Shown one piece after another: positions 46,886 to 56,706 of a stretch of 64,000 nucleotides of DNA. Location of the stretch: NCBI RefSeq assembly GCF_018139985.1, contig NZ_JAGSOU010000005.1:1-64000 (forward strand), read 5' to 3'. How positions within the stretch are numbered: the stretch's first letter is position 1; every line of letters starts with the position of its first letter. This DNA comes from Actibacterium sp. MT2.3-13A. GTDB taxonomy: Bacteria; Pseudomonadota; Alphaproteobacteria; Rhodobacterales; Rhodobacteraceae. Under the pieces are notes generated by a model, which worked only from the letters and a program-made list of their open reading frames with translations, did not search any database and was not told where the DNA came from. The position numbers and the translations under genes were made by a program.

Positions 46886-47527
46886 TTGGAACCGGAACTG
46901 ACCCCCGACCTGCTGCTCAGGGCCTATGCCGCCGGCGTGTTCCCGATGGCAGAATCCCGCGACGACCCGGAGATCTTCTGGGTCGATCCGCGGCATCGGG
47001 GGATCATTCCCTTGGACGGTTTCCACATTTCCAGGTCTCTGCGCCGGGCGATCCTGCGGGGAAATTACACGATTCGAACAGACAGCGATTTCGCGGGCGT
47101 TCTGCGCGGCTGCGCCGACCGTGACGAGACCTGGATCAGCGACACGATCTTCGGCCTCTATCTCGCGCTGCACGAGGCGGGCTTCGCCCACAGTCTCGAG
47201 GTCTGGGACGGGGCCGATCTGATCGGCGGCGTCTACGGCGTGGCGCTGGGCGGGGCGTTCTTCGGCGAGAGCATGTTCTCGCGCCGTGCCAACGCCTCAA
47301 AGATCGCGCTGGCCTATCTGGTGGACCGGCTGCGCGCCGGCGGCTTCACCCTGTTCGACACGCAGTTCCTGACGCCGCATTTGGCCAGACTCGGCGGCAT
47401 CGAGATTTCCCGCAAACGCTATCGGGAGCTTCTGGGCGGGGCGTTGCAGGTCGCGGCGGATTTCGACCGTGCCGGCCCGCCGCCCGCGCCTCACTCCCTG
47501 ATGCAGCGCATGACCCACACGTCATAG
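46886..47527 (+). CDS. aat: Leucyl/phenylalanyl-tRNA--protein transferase
   Basis: A 213-residue enzyme that adds Leu or Phe to proteins with N-terminal Arg or Lys, marking them for ClpAP. AYAAGVFPMAESRDDPEIFWVDP, GGVYGVALGGAFFGESMFSR and FDTQFLTPHLARLGGIEISR are family hallmarks. Its TTG start at 46886 has GGCGAGG upstream; no in-frame ATG precedes the conserved start. It lies 24 bases after accC, as in other alphaproteobacteria. Confidence 0.93.
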   Translation: MEPELTPDLLLRAYAAGVFPMAESRDDPEIFWVDPRHRGIIPLDGFHISRSLRRAILRGNYTIRTDSDFAGVLRGCADRDETWISDTIFGLYLALHEAGFAHSLEVWDGADLIGGVYGVALGGAFFGESMFSRRANASKIALAYLVDRLRAGGFTLFDTQFLTPHLARLGGIEISRKRYRELLGGALQVAADFDRAGPPPAPHSLMQRMTHTS

Positions 47528-48042
47528 CGCGGATGATCCAGCGCGTTCAGCGCCGGGCTCGAGGCGATCATCCAGCCGCCGAAAAGCGGCCTGTCCGCGC
47601 GCCGGTCGCGAATCGTCAGATAGGCATAGGCGTCCGAGGACGGATTGTCGGCGGGATATCGGCATTCGCCCAGCGTGATCTCGAGATAGCCGTAATCCGC
47701 GCTCTCACCGGCGAGGAGATCGAGATCGGTCAGCTCCCCCGACACCCGGTCGAGCCCGCGCAGGACCGCGCCGGGCGCGACGGCGGCCTCGGGCGCCTGC
47801 GGGGCGGTCTCTTCGAGCGGCGTGGTCTCGAGCACCGGGCCGGCGCCAGGCGCCTCTTCCAGCGGGGTGATCTCGATCTGCGGCAGGGTGCCCTGCGCCG
47901 GATCCAGCGGCTGGATCTCGATCTGCGGCAGGCTGTCCCGCATCGGGTCGAGCGGCAGGATCTCGATCTGCGGCAGGGGCTCCTGCGCGGCCAGCGGCGC
48001 GGCGGCGATCAGCCCCAGGCCCAGCGCCAGGCTGCGGATCAC
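47491..48042 (-). CDS. DUF2155 periplasmic protein
   Basis: A 183-residue exported protein with a signal peptide ending LAAQE. Residues 22-80 contain five related segments of the type LPQIEI-PLD(E), a low-complexity spacer. The C-terminal 100 residues are the DUF2155 domain (VLRGLDRVSGELTDLDL, FGGWMIASSPALNALDHPRYDVWVMRC). DUF2155 proteins are found next to envelope transport genes; here the gene overlaps mlaD by 4 bases. The 3' end overlaps the aat gene by 37 bases on the opposite strand. Confidence 0.8.
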   Translation of the reverse strand: MIRSLALGLGLIAAAPLAAQEPLPQIEILPLDPMRDSLPQIEIQPLDPAQGTLPQIEITPLEEAPGAGPVLETTPLEETAPQAPEAAVAPGAVLRGLDRVSGELTDLDLLAGESADYGYLEITLGECRYPADNPSSDAYAYLTIRDRRADRPLFGGWMIASSPALNALDHPRYDVWVMRCIRE

Positions 48043-48515
48043 TGCCCGTCTCCGTCGGCGGCCCCGCTGCCGGTGCTGGAGGCGACGAATTTCATCAGCA
48101 GCGATACCAGGCTGACCGAGCCCTGCGTGTCCTCGATCTCGGCCCCGGGCTCGAGATTGAAGGGCGAGCCGCCGGGCACGATCTCCACGTAGTTGCCGCC
48201 CAGCAGCCCCTCGGAGGAGATCAGGATGGAGCTGTCGTCCGGCAGTTCGAGGCCGTCCTGCACAGTCAGCCGCGCGTCGGCGCGGAACGTGGTCGGGTTC
48301 AGGTCGAGATCGGTGATCGTGCCCACCTTGACCCCCGCCATCCGCACATCGGTGCCGACCGAGATGCCCTGCACCGAGCGGAAGCTGGCCGTCAGTTCAT
48401 AATAACCGTCGCGGCCACCGCCAACATCGGTGGCGTTCGAGGCATAGACCAGGAACCCCACCGCCGCGGCCAGCACCAAGCCGCCCACTGCCACTTCTGT
48501 TGCGTTCTCGGCCAT
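48039..48515 (-). CDS. mlaD: MlaD-family phospholipid transport protein
   Basis: A 158-residue protein with one N-terminal membrane anchor (VGGLVLAAAVGFLVYAS) and an MCE domain (SFRSVQGISVGTDVRMAGVKVGTITDLDL, followed by LLGGNYVEIVPGG). MlaD forms hexameric rings that carry phospholipids between the two membranes. ATG 48515 begins the anchor; upstream sequence overlaps the NDUFA12 gene and is not conserved. Other mla genes are not in the window. Confidence 0.88.
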   Translation of the reverse strand: MAENATEVAVGGLVLAAAVGFLVYASNATDVGGGRDGYYELTASFRSVQGISVGTDVRMAGVKVGTITDLDLNPTTFRADARLTVQDGLELPDDSSILISSEGLLGGNYVEIVPGGSPFNLEPGAEIEDTQGSVSLVSLLMKFVASSTGSGAADGDGQ

Positions 48516-48517
48516 GA

Positions 48518-48901
48518 TTATTCCGGTTGCCACGCCTCGTAATCGCGCCGCTCGACCGGCGCGGCCTGGCGGATCGAACCCGGCGGCGCATAGGCGAGAG
48601 CGGTGCCGGTCAGGTTCTCCTGATGCGGCCGTTCCCATGCCTTGTGCTTGAGCGGCGCCTTGGTGGGCGGTTCGTCATAGGTGTGGTGCAGCCAGCCGTG
48701 CCAGTCGGGCGAGACGCGCGAGGCTTCGCATTCGCCGTTGTAGATCACCCAGCGCCGCTTGCCGTCGCGGGTCTGGTAGAAGACATTGCCCTGCTCGTCC
48801 TCACCGACCTTGACGCCGTTGCGCCAGGTGAAGAGCTGCGTGCCGATGGTCTGGTCGTTCCACCAGGTGACGGCGCGAAGAACGGTGTTGATGATACCCA
48901 T
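48518..48901 (-). CDS. NADH:ubiquinone oxidoreductase accessory subunit, NDUFA12 type
   Basis: A 127-residue protein. [24 protein letters not shown] and [31 protein letters not shown] match NDUFA12 (B17.2), a complex I accessory subunit shared by mitochondria and alphaproteobacteria. It contributes to stability or assembly of complex I. The gene lies two bases before mlaD on the same strand, and this order is common in Rhodobacterales. Confidence 0.92.
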   Translation of the reverse strand: MGIINTVLRAVTWWNDQTIGTQLFTWRNGVKVGEDEQGNVFYQTRDGKRRWVIYNGECEASRVSPDWHGWLHHTYDEPPTKAPLKHKAWERPHQENLTGTALAYAPPGSIRQAAPVERRDYEAWQPE

Positions 48902-49097
48902 GTAACCCTCCGGGAGCGTTCCCTTTCATATGGACCAAGTGGCGCGCGAGGTCTAGGGCCAAGGCCCGCCCCCGGCGAAAGGATGCGTATCCCTGCGCGC
49001 GTCGTCGCAACGGGGGCCGAAATGCAGGGCTGCGCCCGCCCGCAGGCGGAGGCCTGCGCGCTCAGATCCAGGCGCGGCGCGCGGGGGCATCTCCCAT

Positions 49098-49123
49098 GAA
49101 AAAGGCGGGCCGAAGCCCGCCTT
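49098..49123 (-). terminator. Rho-independent terminator after clpX
   Basis: AAGGCGGGC and GCCCGCCTT form 9-base perfect arms with a 4-base loop. On the minus strand the hairpin is followed by TTTTTC. It lies 26 bases downstream of the clpX stop codon. Confidence 0.8.
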
Positions 49124-49148
49124 CCATTCCTGTCCCGTGCCAGCCTCC

Positions 49149-50417
49149 TCAGCCGGCGCTGGCGCCCTCGGACTTGGAGTCGGCGTAGATCATCAGCGGC
49201 TTGGCCTCGGGGTGGATGACCGCCTCTTCGTTCACCACGACCTCTTCGACCTCGTCCATGCCGGGCAGTTCGAACATGGTATCCAGCAGGATGTCCTCCA
49301 TGATCGAGCGCAGGCCGCGCGCGCCGGTCTTGCGCTCGATGGCGCGCTTCGCGATCGCCTTCAGCGCGTCGTCGGTGAAGGTCAGCTTGGTGTCCTCCAG
49401 TTCGAACAGGCGCTGGTACTGCTTGACCAGGGCGTTCTTCGGCTCGGTCAGGATGGTGACCAGCGCCTCCTCGTCGAGGTCCTGCAGCGTGGCGATCACC
49501 GGCAGGCGGCCGACGAATTCGGGGATCAGGCCGAATTTCAGCAGATCCTCGGGCTCCAGTTCCTTGAAGACCTCGCCGATGCCGCGGGTGTCCCGTTCCT
49601 TCACGTCGGCGCCGAAGCCGATGGCAGACCCCTTGCCCCGCTGGGCGATGATTTTTTCCAGACCGGCGAAGGCGCCGCCGCAGATGAACAGGATGTTGGT
49701 GGTGTCCACCTGCAGGAATTCCTGCTGCGGATGCTTGCGCCCGCCCTGCGGCGGCACGGAGGCCACGGTGCCCTCCATGATCTTCAGCAGCGCCTGCTGC
49801 ACGCCCTCGCCCGACACGTCGCGGGTGATCGAGGGATTGTCGGACTTGCGGGTGATCTTGTCGACCTCGTCGATATAGACGATGCCGCGCTGGGCGCGCT
49901 CGACATTGTACTCGCTCGCCTGAAGCAGCTTAAGGATGATGTTCTCGACGTCCTCGCCCACATAACCGGCCTCGGTCAGGGTGGTGGCGTCGGCCATGGT
50001 GAAGGGCACGTCGAGGATGCGCGCCAGCGTCTGCGCCAACAGCGTCTTGCCGCAGCCGGTGGGGCCGATCAGCAGGATGTTGGATTTCGCCAGTTCGATA
50101 TCGCCGGACTTGGCCGCGTGGTTGAGCCGCTTGTAATGGTTGTGCACGGCGACCGACAGCACGCGCTTGGCATGGGCCTGGCCGATCACATAATCGTCCA
50201 GAACCTCGCAGATCTCCTTGGGCGTGGGAACGCCGTCGGTGGATTTCAGGCCGGTGCCCTTGGTTTCCTCGCGGATGATATCCATGCACAGCTCGACGCA
50301 TTCATCGCAGATGAACACGGTCGGGCCCGCAATCAGTTTGCGAACCTCATGCTGGCTCTTGCCGCAGAACGAGCAGTAAAGCGTGTTCTTGGATTCGTTG
50401 CCGGAGTTGTTCGCCAT
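49149..50417 (-). CDS. clpX: ATP-dependent Clp protease ATP-binding subunit ClpX
   Basis: A 422-residue AAA+ unfoldase. The N-terminal zinc domain has CSFCGKSQ and CDECVELC. Walker A is [12 protein letters not shown], Walker [11 protein letters not shown], and the ClpP-contact IGF loop lies in [10 protein letters not shown]. It feeds substrates to ClpP. Length matches the family. The gene follows clpP on the same strand after about 135 bases. Confidence 0.97.
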   Translation of the reverse strand: MANNSGNESKNTLYCSFCGKSQHEVRKLIAGPTVFICDECVELCMDIIREETKGTGLKSTDGVPTPKEICEVLDDYVIGQAHAKRVLSVAVHNHYKRLNHAAKSGDIELAKSNILLIGPTGCGKTLLAQTLARILDVPFTMADATTLTEAGYVGEDVENIILKLLQASEYNVERAQRGIVYIDEVDKITRKSDNPSITRDVSGEGVQQALLKIMEGTVASVPPQGGRKHPQQEFLQVDTTNILFICGGAFAGLEKIIAQRGKGSAIGFGADVKERDTRGIGEVFKELEPEDLLKFGLIPEFVGRLPVIATLQDLDEEALVTILTEPKNALVKQYQRLFELEDTKLTFTDDALKAIAKRAIERKTGARGLRSIMEDILLDTMFELPGMDEVEEVVVNEEAVIHPEAKPLMIYADSKSEGASAG

Positions 50418-50489
50418 ATCAATCCTCTGAGGCTTCTTGTGGCGGGGACGCGTTGCGCAGCCCGCCCCTGTCTACCCTTCGCACCAGCC

Positions 50490-50507
50490 TAGGGCAGAGT
50501 ATTTCCG
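50490..50507. repeat. Partial copy of the dispersed intergenic repeat
   Basis: CAGAGTATTTCCGGGC shares the AGTATTT-CCGG core with the copies at 42024 and 38391. It lies between clpP and clpX. Confidence 0.35.
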
Positions 50508-50552
50508 GGCACAACGCCAAAATCCGGCGATGCGCCCCATGTGTCCTGCGGC

Positions 50553-51179
50553 TTATTCCCCGTCGCCCTTGGCGCGGCTCTCGACGATCTCGTCGATCAG
50601 GCCCCAGGCCTTCGCATCCTCGGGCGACATGAAGTTGTCGCGTTCCAGCGCCGCTTCGACGGCGCCCAGCTCCTGGCCGGTGTGCTTCACATAGATCTCG
50701 TTGAGCCGGGTCTTGAGCTTCTGGGTCTCCTGGGCGTGGATCATGATATCCGTCGCCTGGCCCTGGTAGCCGCCCGAGGGCTGGTGCACCATGATGCGCG
50801 AGTTGGGCAGCGAGAAGCGCATTCCCGGCGCGCCCGCGGCCAGCAGCAGCGAGCCCATCGAGGCCGCCTGCCCCACCACCAGCGTCGAAACCTTGGGCTT
50901 GATGTATTGCATCGTGTCGTAGATCGACAGGCCCGAGGTCACAACGCCGCCAGGGCTGTTGATGTACATGCTGATCTCTTTCGACGGGTTTTCCGCCTCC
51001 AGATGCAGCAGCTGCGCCACGATCAGGCTGGCCATGCCGTCATGCACGGGGCCGGTGACGAAGATGATCCGTTCCTTCAGCAGGCGCGAGAAGATGTCAT
51101 AGGCCCGCTCCCCGCGCGCGGTCTGCTCGACCACCATCGGCACCAGGTTGTTCATGTAGAATTCGTAAGGATCGTTCAT
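50553..51179 (-). CDS. clpP: ATP-dependent Clp protease proteolytic subunit ClpP
   Basis: A 208-residue serine protease. The catalytic Ser is in [14 protein letters not shown], His in [13 protein letters not shown], and Asp in the following [15 protein letters not shown] region. [21 protein letters not shown] is the family signature. Forms the tetradecameric proteolytic chamber with ClpX or ClpA. AGGCGGGCAG precedes the ATG. Confidence 0.97.
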   Translation of the reverse strand: MNDPYEFYMNNLVPMVVEQTARGERAYDIFSRLLKERIIFVTGPVHDGMASLIVAQLLHLEAENPSKEISMYINSPGGVVTSGLSIYDTMQYIKPKVSTLVVGQAASMGSLLLAAGAPGMRFSLPNSRIMVHQPSGGYQGQATDIMIHAQETQKLKTRLNEIYVKHTGQELGAVEAALERDNFMSPEDAKAWGLIDEIVESRAKGDGE

Positions 51180-51389
51180 CTCTGCCCGCCTGTTGCTGTG
51201 CGCCCATGGTAGCGGCGCGAAACCTCACAGAGTCTTAGGGCCGCGTTCGGGGGGCTGCAAGGGGCGCGGCACCAGTTTCCTGCCCCTCAAGGGCGTTCAC
51301 GCCCGCACACGGGCATTTGTGCCATCGGGTCCTTCCCTGACCCGCGCCGGCTTGGCATAACCGCCGAAGGGGCAATGGAGGAACCAATA

Positions 51390-52595
51390 ATGCTGAAACG
51401 CCTGATCGTGGGGCTGGGGCTGTCGCTCGCAACCGCCGCCGGCGCCGCGCCGGACCCGAAAAACTGGGACGCCGTGCTGGACGAGGCCAAGGGCCAGACC
51501 GTCTATTGGAACGCCTGGGGCGGGTCCACGGCGACCAACGACTTCATCCGCTGGGCAGGCGATCAGGTGGCATCGCGCTACGACGTGCGCGTCGAGCATG
51601 TGAAGCTGTCGGACACCGCCGACGCCGTGGCCCGCGTGCTGGCCGAAAAGACCGCCGGCAAGGACGAGGGCGGCGCGATCGACCTCATCTGGATCAACGG
51701 CGCCAATTTCGCAGCGATGAAAGACAACGGATTGCTGTTCGGCCCCTGGGCCGGGGATCTGCCGAACTGGCACTATGTCGATGTCGCGGGCAAGCCCGCC
51801 GTGGTCTCGGATTTCACCGTGCCGACCGAGGGGCTGGAAAGCCCCTGGGCCATGGCGCAGGTGGTGTTCTACTACGATACCGCGCGCCTGCCCGAGCCGC
51901 CGAAATCCATGCCCGCGCTGCTGGACTGGGCCCGCGCGAATCCGGGCCGGTTCACCTTTCCGCAGCCGCCGGATTTCCTCGGCACGACCTTCATGAAACA
52001 GGCGCTTTACGGCATGGTCGCGGACCCCGCCGTGCTGCAACAGCCGGTGGAGGATGTCGATTACGACGCCGTCACCGCGCCGCTCTGGGCCTTTCTCGAC
52101 GAGCTGACGCCGAACCTGTGGCGGCAGGGCCGGGCCTATCCGCAGACCGGGCCGCGCCAGATCCAGCTGATGGCCGATGGCGAGATCGACCTCGCGATCT
52201 CCTTCAGCCCGGGCGAGGCCTCGACCGCCATCGCCAACGGCCAGCTGCCCGACACGGTGCGCAGCTTCGTCCTCGACGGCGGCACCATCGGCAACGCCAG
52301 CTTCGTCGCCATCCCCTACAACGCCAACGCCAAGGCGGGGGCGATGGTGCTGGCCGATTTCCTGCTCTCGCCCGAGGCACAGGCGCGGGCCCAGGACCCC
52401 AGCGTTCTGGGCTACGGCACGGTGCTGGACCTCGCCAAGCTCGGCGCCGATGACCGTGCTCGTTTCGACGCGCTGGAGCTGGGCATCGCCACGCTCTCGC
52501 CTGAGAATCTCGGTCCCGCCCTGCCCGAGCCGCACCCGTCGTGGATGACCCGGATCGAGGCCGACTGGCAGGCGCGCTTCGGCACCGCGCAGTAG
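51390..52595 (+). CDS. YnjB-type ABC substrate-binding protein
   Basis: A 401-residue periplasmic protein with a signal peptide ending TAAGAAPD (cleavage near residue 20). The mature start WDAVLDEAKGQTVYWNAWGGSTATNDFIRWAGDQV matches YnjB, the binding component of the E. coli ynjBCD transporter. The ligand of this family is not established here. ATG 51390 is preferred over 51375 because GGAGGA lies 8 bases upstream. Followed by a permease and an ATPase gene in one operon. Confidence 0.85.
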   Translation: MLKRLIVGLGLSLATAAGAAPDPKNWDAVLDEAKGQTVYWNAWGGSTATNDFIRWAGDQVASRYDVRVEHVKLSDTADAVARVLAEKTAGKDEGGAIDLIWINGANFAAMKDNGLLFGPWAGDLPNWHYVDVAGKPAVVSDFTVPTEGLESPWAMAQVVFYYDTARLPEPPKSMPALLDWARANPGRFTFPQPPDFLGTTFMKQALYGMVADPAVLQQPVEDVDYDAVTAPLWAFLDELTPNLWRQGRAYPQTGPRQIQLMADGEIDLAISFSPGEASTAIANGQLPDTVRSFVLDGGTIGNASFVAIPYNANAKAGAMVLADFLLSPEAQARAQDPSVLGYGTVLDLAKLGADDRARFDALELGIATLSPENLGPALPEPHPSWMTRIEADWQARFGTAQ

Positions 52596-52599
52596 GCTG

Positions 52600-54282
52600 A
52601 TGCGCCTGCGTTACGCCCCCGCGCTGACGCTGGCGCTGATGCTGGGCCCGGTGCTGGCCGGGCTGGCGGGCACATTGCTGCCGGCCTTCGGCATCTTTCC
52701 CGCGCTGGGCGGCACCGCGCCCAGCCTCGCGGCCATGCGCGCGCTGCTGGGCTGGCCGGGCCTTGGCCCTGCCGCGGGCCTGTCGCTGAGCACGGGCCTC
52801 GCCGCCACCGTGCTGTCGCTGATCCTGACGGCGCTGATCGTGGGCAGCTGGCACGGCACGCGGGCCTTTCGCTGGCTGGAGGCCGCGCTGTCGCCGCTGC
52901 TGTCGGTGCCCCACGCCGCCGCCGCCTTCGGCCTCGCCTTCCTGATCGCGCCCTCGGGCTGGATCGCGCGGGCGCTGTCGCCCTGGGCCACGGGCTGGAG
53001 CCGCCCGCCCGACCTGCTGATCGTGCAGGACCCCTGGGGGCTGACCATGACCCTTGGCCTCGTGACCAAGGAGATGCCCTTTCTTCTGCTGATGATGCTG
53101 GCGGCGCTGCCCCAGGCCCAGCCGCGCCGCAGCCTGACGGTGGCGCAGGCGCTGGGCTACGGGCGGCTGACCGGCTGGCTGAAGGTCATCTTTCCCCGCG
53201 TCTACGCCCAGATCCGGCTGCCGGTATATGCGGTGCTGGCCTATTCGATGTCGGTGGTGGACGTGGCGCTGATCCTCGGGCCGAACACGCCGCCGCCGCT
53301 CGCCGTGCAGGTGGTGCGCTGGATGAGCGATCCCGACCTTGCGCAACGGTTCACCGCCGCGGCGGGGGCGACGCTGCAACTGGCGCTGGTGGTCGCCGCG
53401 CTGGTCCTGTGGCGTCTCGCGGAGACCGCCGCGGCGCGGCTGGGCCGCGCCTGGGTCGCGGGGGGGCGCCGCCACCATGCCGATGCGCCGGCGCGCCGTA
53501 TCGCGCTGATCCTCGGGGCGCTGTCGGCAGGGGCCGTTCTGGCCGGCCTCGCGGGGATGGCGTTGTGGTCGGTGGCGGGATTCTGGCGCTTTCCCAACGT
53601 CCTGCCCGACACGTTGACCCTCAATCCCTGGATGCGCCACGGCCCGGCGCTGCTGGACCCGACCATCGACACGATCCTGATCGCGGGCGCCGCCACCACG
53701 CTGGCGCTGGCCCTGACGCTGGCCTGCCTTCAGGCCGAGCAGCGTTACGGCCTCAGCCCCGGCGCGCGCAGCCTGTGGCTGCTTTATCTGCCGCTGCTCA
53801 TTCCCCAGGTCGCCTTTCTGCCCGGGTTGCAGACGCTGGCGCTGATGGCGGGGGCCGACATGGGGCGGGGCGCGGTGATCCTGGGGCACCTCGTTTTCGT
53901 CCTGCCCTACGTCTTTCTGTCGCTGGGCGACCCGTTCCGAAGCTGGGACAGCCGGCAGGCCACCGTCGCAGCGGCGCTTGGCGCGGGTTCCGCCCGCATC
54001 TTCTGGACGCTGCGCCTGCCGATGCTGCTGGCCCCGGTTCTGACCGCCGCGGCTGTCGGCTTCGCCGTCTCGGCCGGGCAATACCTGCCGACGCTGCTGA
54101 TCGGGGCGGGGCGGGTGCAGACGCTGACCACCGAGGCGGTGGCGCTGGCCTCGGGCGGCGACCGGCGGCTGATCGGGCTTTACGCCATTGCTCAGACCGG
54201 CGTGGTGGTGCTGGGGTTCGCGCTGGCCATCGCCGCGCCGCGGCTCATTTGGGCCAACAGACGGGGGATGCGCGCGGGATGA
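52600..54282 (+). CDS. YnjC-type two-domain ABC permease
   Basis: A 560-residue permease with two fused membrane domains and about twelve helices. EAA-like loops are VAQALGYGRLTGWLKVIFPRVYAQIR and VAAALGAGSARIFWTLRLPMLLAPV. YGLSPGARSLWLLYLPLLIPQVAFLPG in the second half fits YnjC. The stop codon overlaps the ATPase start (ATGA), and the start lies 4 bases after the binding protein stop. Confidence 0.85.
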   Translation: MRLRYAPALTLALMLGPVLAGLAGTLLPAFGIFPALGGTAPSLAAMRALLGWPGLGPAAGLSLSTGLAATVLSLILTALIVGSWHGTRAFRWLEAALSPLLSVPHAAAAFGLAFLIAPSGWIARALSPWATGWSRPPDLLIVQDPWGLTMTLGLVTKEMPFLLLMMLAALPQAQPRRSLTVAQALGYGRLTGWLKVIFPRVYAQIRLPVYAVLAYSMSVVDVALILGPNTPPPLAVQVVRWMSDPDLAQRFTAAAGATLQLALVVAALVLWRLAETAAARLGRAWVAGGRRHHADAPARRIALILGALSAGAVLAGLAGMALWSVAGFWRFPNVLPDTLTLNPWMRHGPALLDPTIDTILIAGAATTLALALTLACLQAEQRYGLSPGARSLWLLYLPLLIPQVAFLPGLQTLALMAGADMGRGAVILGHLVFVLPYVFLSLGDPFRSWDSRQATVAAALGAGSARIFWTLRLPMLLAPVLTAAAVGFAVSAGQYLPTLLIGAGRVQTLTTEAVALASGGDRRLIGLYAIAQTGVVVLGFALAIAAPRLIWANRRGMRAG

Positions 54283-54926
54283 GCGACAGCGGACTGATCC
54301 TCGAAAACCTGGCCATCCTGTGGCGTGGCGCACCGCTGGTCTCCGTCGACCTGCGGATCGCGCCCGGCGAGGTGGTCACGGTGATGGGCCCCTCGGGGGT
54401 CGGCAAATCCACGCTGCTGGCGGCGATCACCGGGACGCTGGCGCCGGGTTTCGCCCTGCAGGGCGGCATCAGGCTCGACGGGCGCGAGCTGACCGCGCTG
54501 CCACCCGAGGCGCGGCATGTGGGCATTCTGTTCCAGGACGATCTGCTGTTCCCGCATCTTTCGGTGGGGGCCAACCTGGCCTTCGGCCTCAGCCCCCGCA
54601 TCCGGGGCCGCGCCGCGCGCCGGGCGCGGGTTGAGGCGGCGCTGGCCGAGATCGGGCTTGCGGGCTTCGCCGCGCGCGATCCGGCCACGCTGTCGGGCGG
54701 GCAGAAGGCGCGGGTGGCGCTGATGCGGATGTTGCTGTCGGAGCCTTGCGCGCTCCTGCTGGACGAGCCGTTCTCGCGGCTCGATGCCGCCCTGCGCGAC
54801 CAGATCCGGGAGCTGGTGTTCACCCGTGCCCGGGCGCTGCGCCTGCCGACGCTTCTGGTCACCCATGACGCCGCCGATGCCGAGGCCGCCGGGGGCCGCG
54901 TGATCGAGCTGGCCACGCCGGGCTAA
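54279..54926 (+). CDS. YnjD-type ABC ATPase
   Basis: A 215-residue ATPase. Walker A GPSGVGKSTLLAAI, Q-loop LFQDDLLFPHLSV, signature LSGGQKARVALMRMLL, Walker B CALLLDEPFSRLD and switch His LLVTHDAADAEAAGG. It is short and lacks a regulatory C-terminal domain, as in YnjD. It is convergent with modC. Confidence 0.87.
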   Translation: MSDSGLILENLAILWRGAPLVSVDLRIAPGEVVTVMGPSGVGKSTLLAAITGTLAPGFALQGGIRLDGRELTALPPEARHVGILFQDDLLFPHLSVGANLAFGLSPRIRGRAARRARVEAALAEIGLAGFAARDPATLSGGQKARVALMRMLLSEPCALLLDEPFSRLDAALRDQIRELVFTRARALRLPTLLVTHDAADAEAAGGRVIELATPG

Positions 54927-54930
54927 AGCC

Positions 54931-56022
54931 CTAAAGCACCCTGCGGTCGAAGGAAATCGCCTTGAGGACGGCAAAGACACGCTGCCCCGGCGCCAGCCCC
55001 AACTGCGCCACCGCCGCGCGGGTGACGCGGGCGCGCAGGGGCTGGGCGCCGACGCCGAGGAATATCTCGGCGAAGGCGGTCTCGGGCTCCTCGATCACCT
55101 CGCGCAGTTCCGCCTCCAGCACGTTCTGCGCACTCAGCCCCTCGGGGCGCCTTGTGGCCAGCAGCACGTCGCGCGCCCGCACGCGGAGCTGCACCTTCGC
55201 GCCGGGCTCGACCGGGGCGGCGGGCATGACCAGCGTCTGCCCGCCGAGATCCAGCCGCATCAGCTGCCAGCGCGCATCCAGCGCCGCGACGCGCGCCTCC
55301 AGGATCACGCCCGCCTCGAACCGGCTGCCGCCCGCGTCGATGTCGAGCCGGGCGAAGACGTCGGCCACCGGCCCCGCGGCCACCACGCACCCATCCTTGA
55401 GCGCGATCATGTCGTGGGCGATGCGGGCGACCTCGTCGATGGCGTGGGTGACATAGAGCACCGGCATCCCGAAGGCTTCGGGCAGGCGGGCGATATAGGG
55501 CAGGATCGCGGCCTTGCGCCTGAGGTCGAGCGCGGCCAGCGGCTCATCCATCAGCATCAGGCGCGGGCGGCTGAGCAGGGCGCGGCCGATCGCCACCCGC
55601 TGCCGCTCGCCCCCCGAAAGCTGCGCCGGACGGCGGCCCAGCAGCGGGCCGAGGTCCAGTGCCGAGATCACCGCGTCCGCGGCGATCTCGGGCGCCACGC
55701 CGCGCGCGCGCCGTTCCGCGTAGCGCAGGTTGCCCGCCACGCTGAGATGGCCGAATAGCCGCGCGTCCTGGAACACCATGCCCACGCCGCGCCGCTGCGG
55801 CGGCACGAAGAGGCGCCGGGCGCTGTCCTGCCAGACGGTTCCATCAAACCCGACGCGCCCCGCCGCGCCCCGCTCCAGCCCCGCGATGACGCGCATAAGC
55901 GTGCTCTTGCCCGCGCCCGATGGCCCGAAGAGCGCGGTAATCCCGGGCAGGTCGCCCGCGTGGCGCGCCTCCAGCCGGAAGCCCGGATGCGAAAGCGCCA
56001 GATCGAAGGACAGCTCCGCCAT
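54931..56022 (-). CDS. modC: Molybdate ABC transporter ATPase
   Basis: A 363-residue ATPase. Walker A GPSGAGKSTLMRVI, Q-loop VFQDARLFGHLSV, signature LSGGERQRVAIGRAL and Walker B LMLMDEPLAALD. The C-terminal part (about 290-360) is the TOBE/Mop domain that binds oxyanions, with LRARVTRAAVAQLGLAPGQRVFAVLKAISFD at its end. Co-transcribed with modA and modB; begins three bases after modB. Confidence 0.93.
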   Translation of the reverse strand: MAELSFDLALSHPGFRLEARHAGDLPGITALFGPSGAGKSTLMRVIAGLERGAAGRVGFDGTVWQDSARRLFVPPQRRGVGMVFQDARLFGHLSVAGNLRYAERRARGVAPEIAADAVISALDLGPLLGRRPAQLSGGERQRVAIGRALLSRPRLMLMDEPLAALDLRRKAAILPYIARLPEAFGMPVLYVTHAIDEVARIAHDMIALKDGCVVAAGPVADVFARLDIDAGGSRFEAGVILEARVAALDARWQLMRLDLGGQTLVMPAAPVEPGAKVQLRVRARDVLLATRRPEGLSAQNVLEAELREVIEEPETAFAEIFLGVGAQPLRARVTRAAVAQLGLAPGQRVFAVLKAISFDRRVL

Positions 56023-56025
56023 CGC

Positions 56026-56703
56026 CTAGCCCACATGCACCGGAAAGCGGCGGTTCACGCTGTAGACCACCAGCAGGATGAGGAAGGAAAAGACCAGCAT
56101 CCCGGCCGAGAGCAGATGCGCCTCGGCATAGTTGATGGTCTCGACATGTTCGTAGATCGCGATGGAGATCACCTTGGTCTGGCCGGGGATGTTGCCGCCC
56201 ACCATCAGCACCACGCCGAATTCTCCGATCGTATGCGCGAAGCTGAGCACGATCGCGGTCAGATAGGCCCGCGCCGATTGCGGCACCACCACCGAGAAGA
56301 ACGCGTCCCACGGCCCGGCGCGCAGGGTGGCCGCGGCCTCCAGCGGCGCGCGGCCCAACGCCTCGAAGCCTGCCTGAAGGGGCTGCACCATGAAGGGCAG
56401 CGAATAGAGGCAGGAGGCCACCACCAGCCCGGTGAAGGTGAAGGTCAGGCTCTGCCCCGTCACGTCGCGCCAGGCCGCGCCGAGCGGCGCGTTGGGGCTG
56501 AGAAAGACCAGCAGGTAGAAGCCCAGAACCGTCGGCGGCAGGACCAGCGGCAGCGCGGTCACCGCCTCGACCACGGGTTTCCACCGCCCCCGCCCCCGCG
56601 CCAGCGCCCAGGCCAGCGGCGTGCCGATGAGCAGCAGCGCCAGCGTGGTCACCGCCGCCAGCTTCAGGGTCAACCACAGGGGGGCGAGGTCAGGCAGGCT
56701 CAC
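56026..56703 (-). CDS. modB: Molybdate ABC transporter permease
   Basis: A 225-residue inner-membrane permease with five membrane helices. GTPLAWALARGRGRWKPVVEAVTALPLVLPPTVLGFYLL is a ModB-type N-terminus, and the coupling loop is EAAATLRAGPWDAFFSVVVPQ. SFAHTIGEFGVVLMVGGNIPGQTKV is the ModB signature. Lies three bases after modA. Confidence 0.94.
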   Translation of the reverse strand: MSLPDLAPLWLTLKLAAVTTLALLLIGTPLAWALARGRGRWKPVVEAVTALPLVLPPTVLGFYLLVFLSPNAPLGAAWRDVTGQSLTFTFTGLVVASCLYSLPFMVQPLQAGFEALGRAPLEAAATLRAGPWDAFFSVVVPQSARAYLTAIVLSFAHTIGEFGVVLMVGGNIPGQTKVISIAIYEHVETINYAEAHLLSAGMLVFSFLILLVVYSVNRRFPVHVG

Positions 56704-56706
56704 GCG

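Noticed and set aside
47880-48000. Short tandem DNA repeats encoding LPQIEI-type units
   Set aside because: They are in-frame protein repeats inside the DUF2155 gene and not a CRISPR or mobile element.
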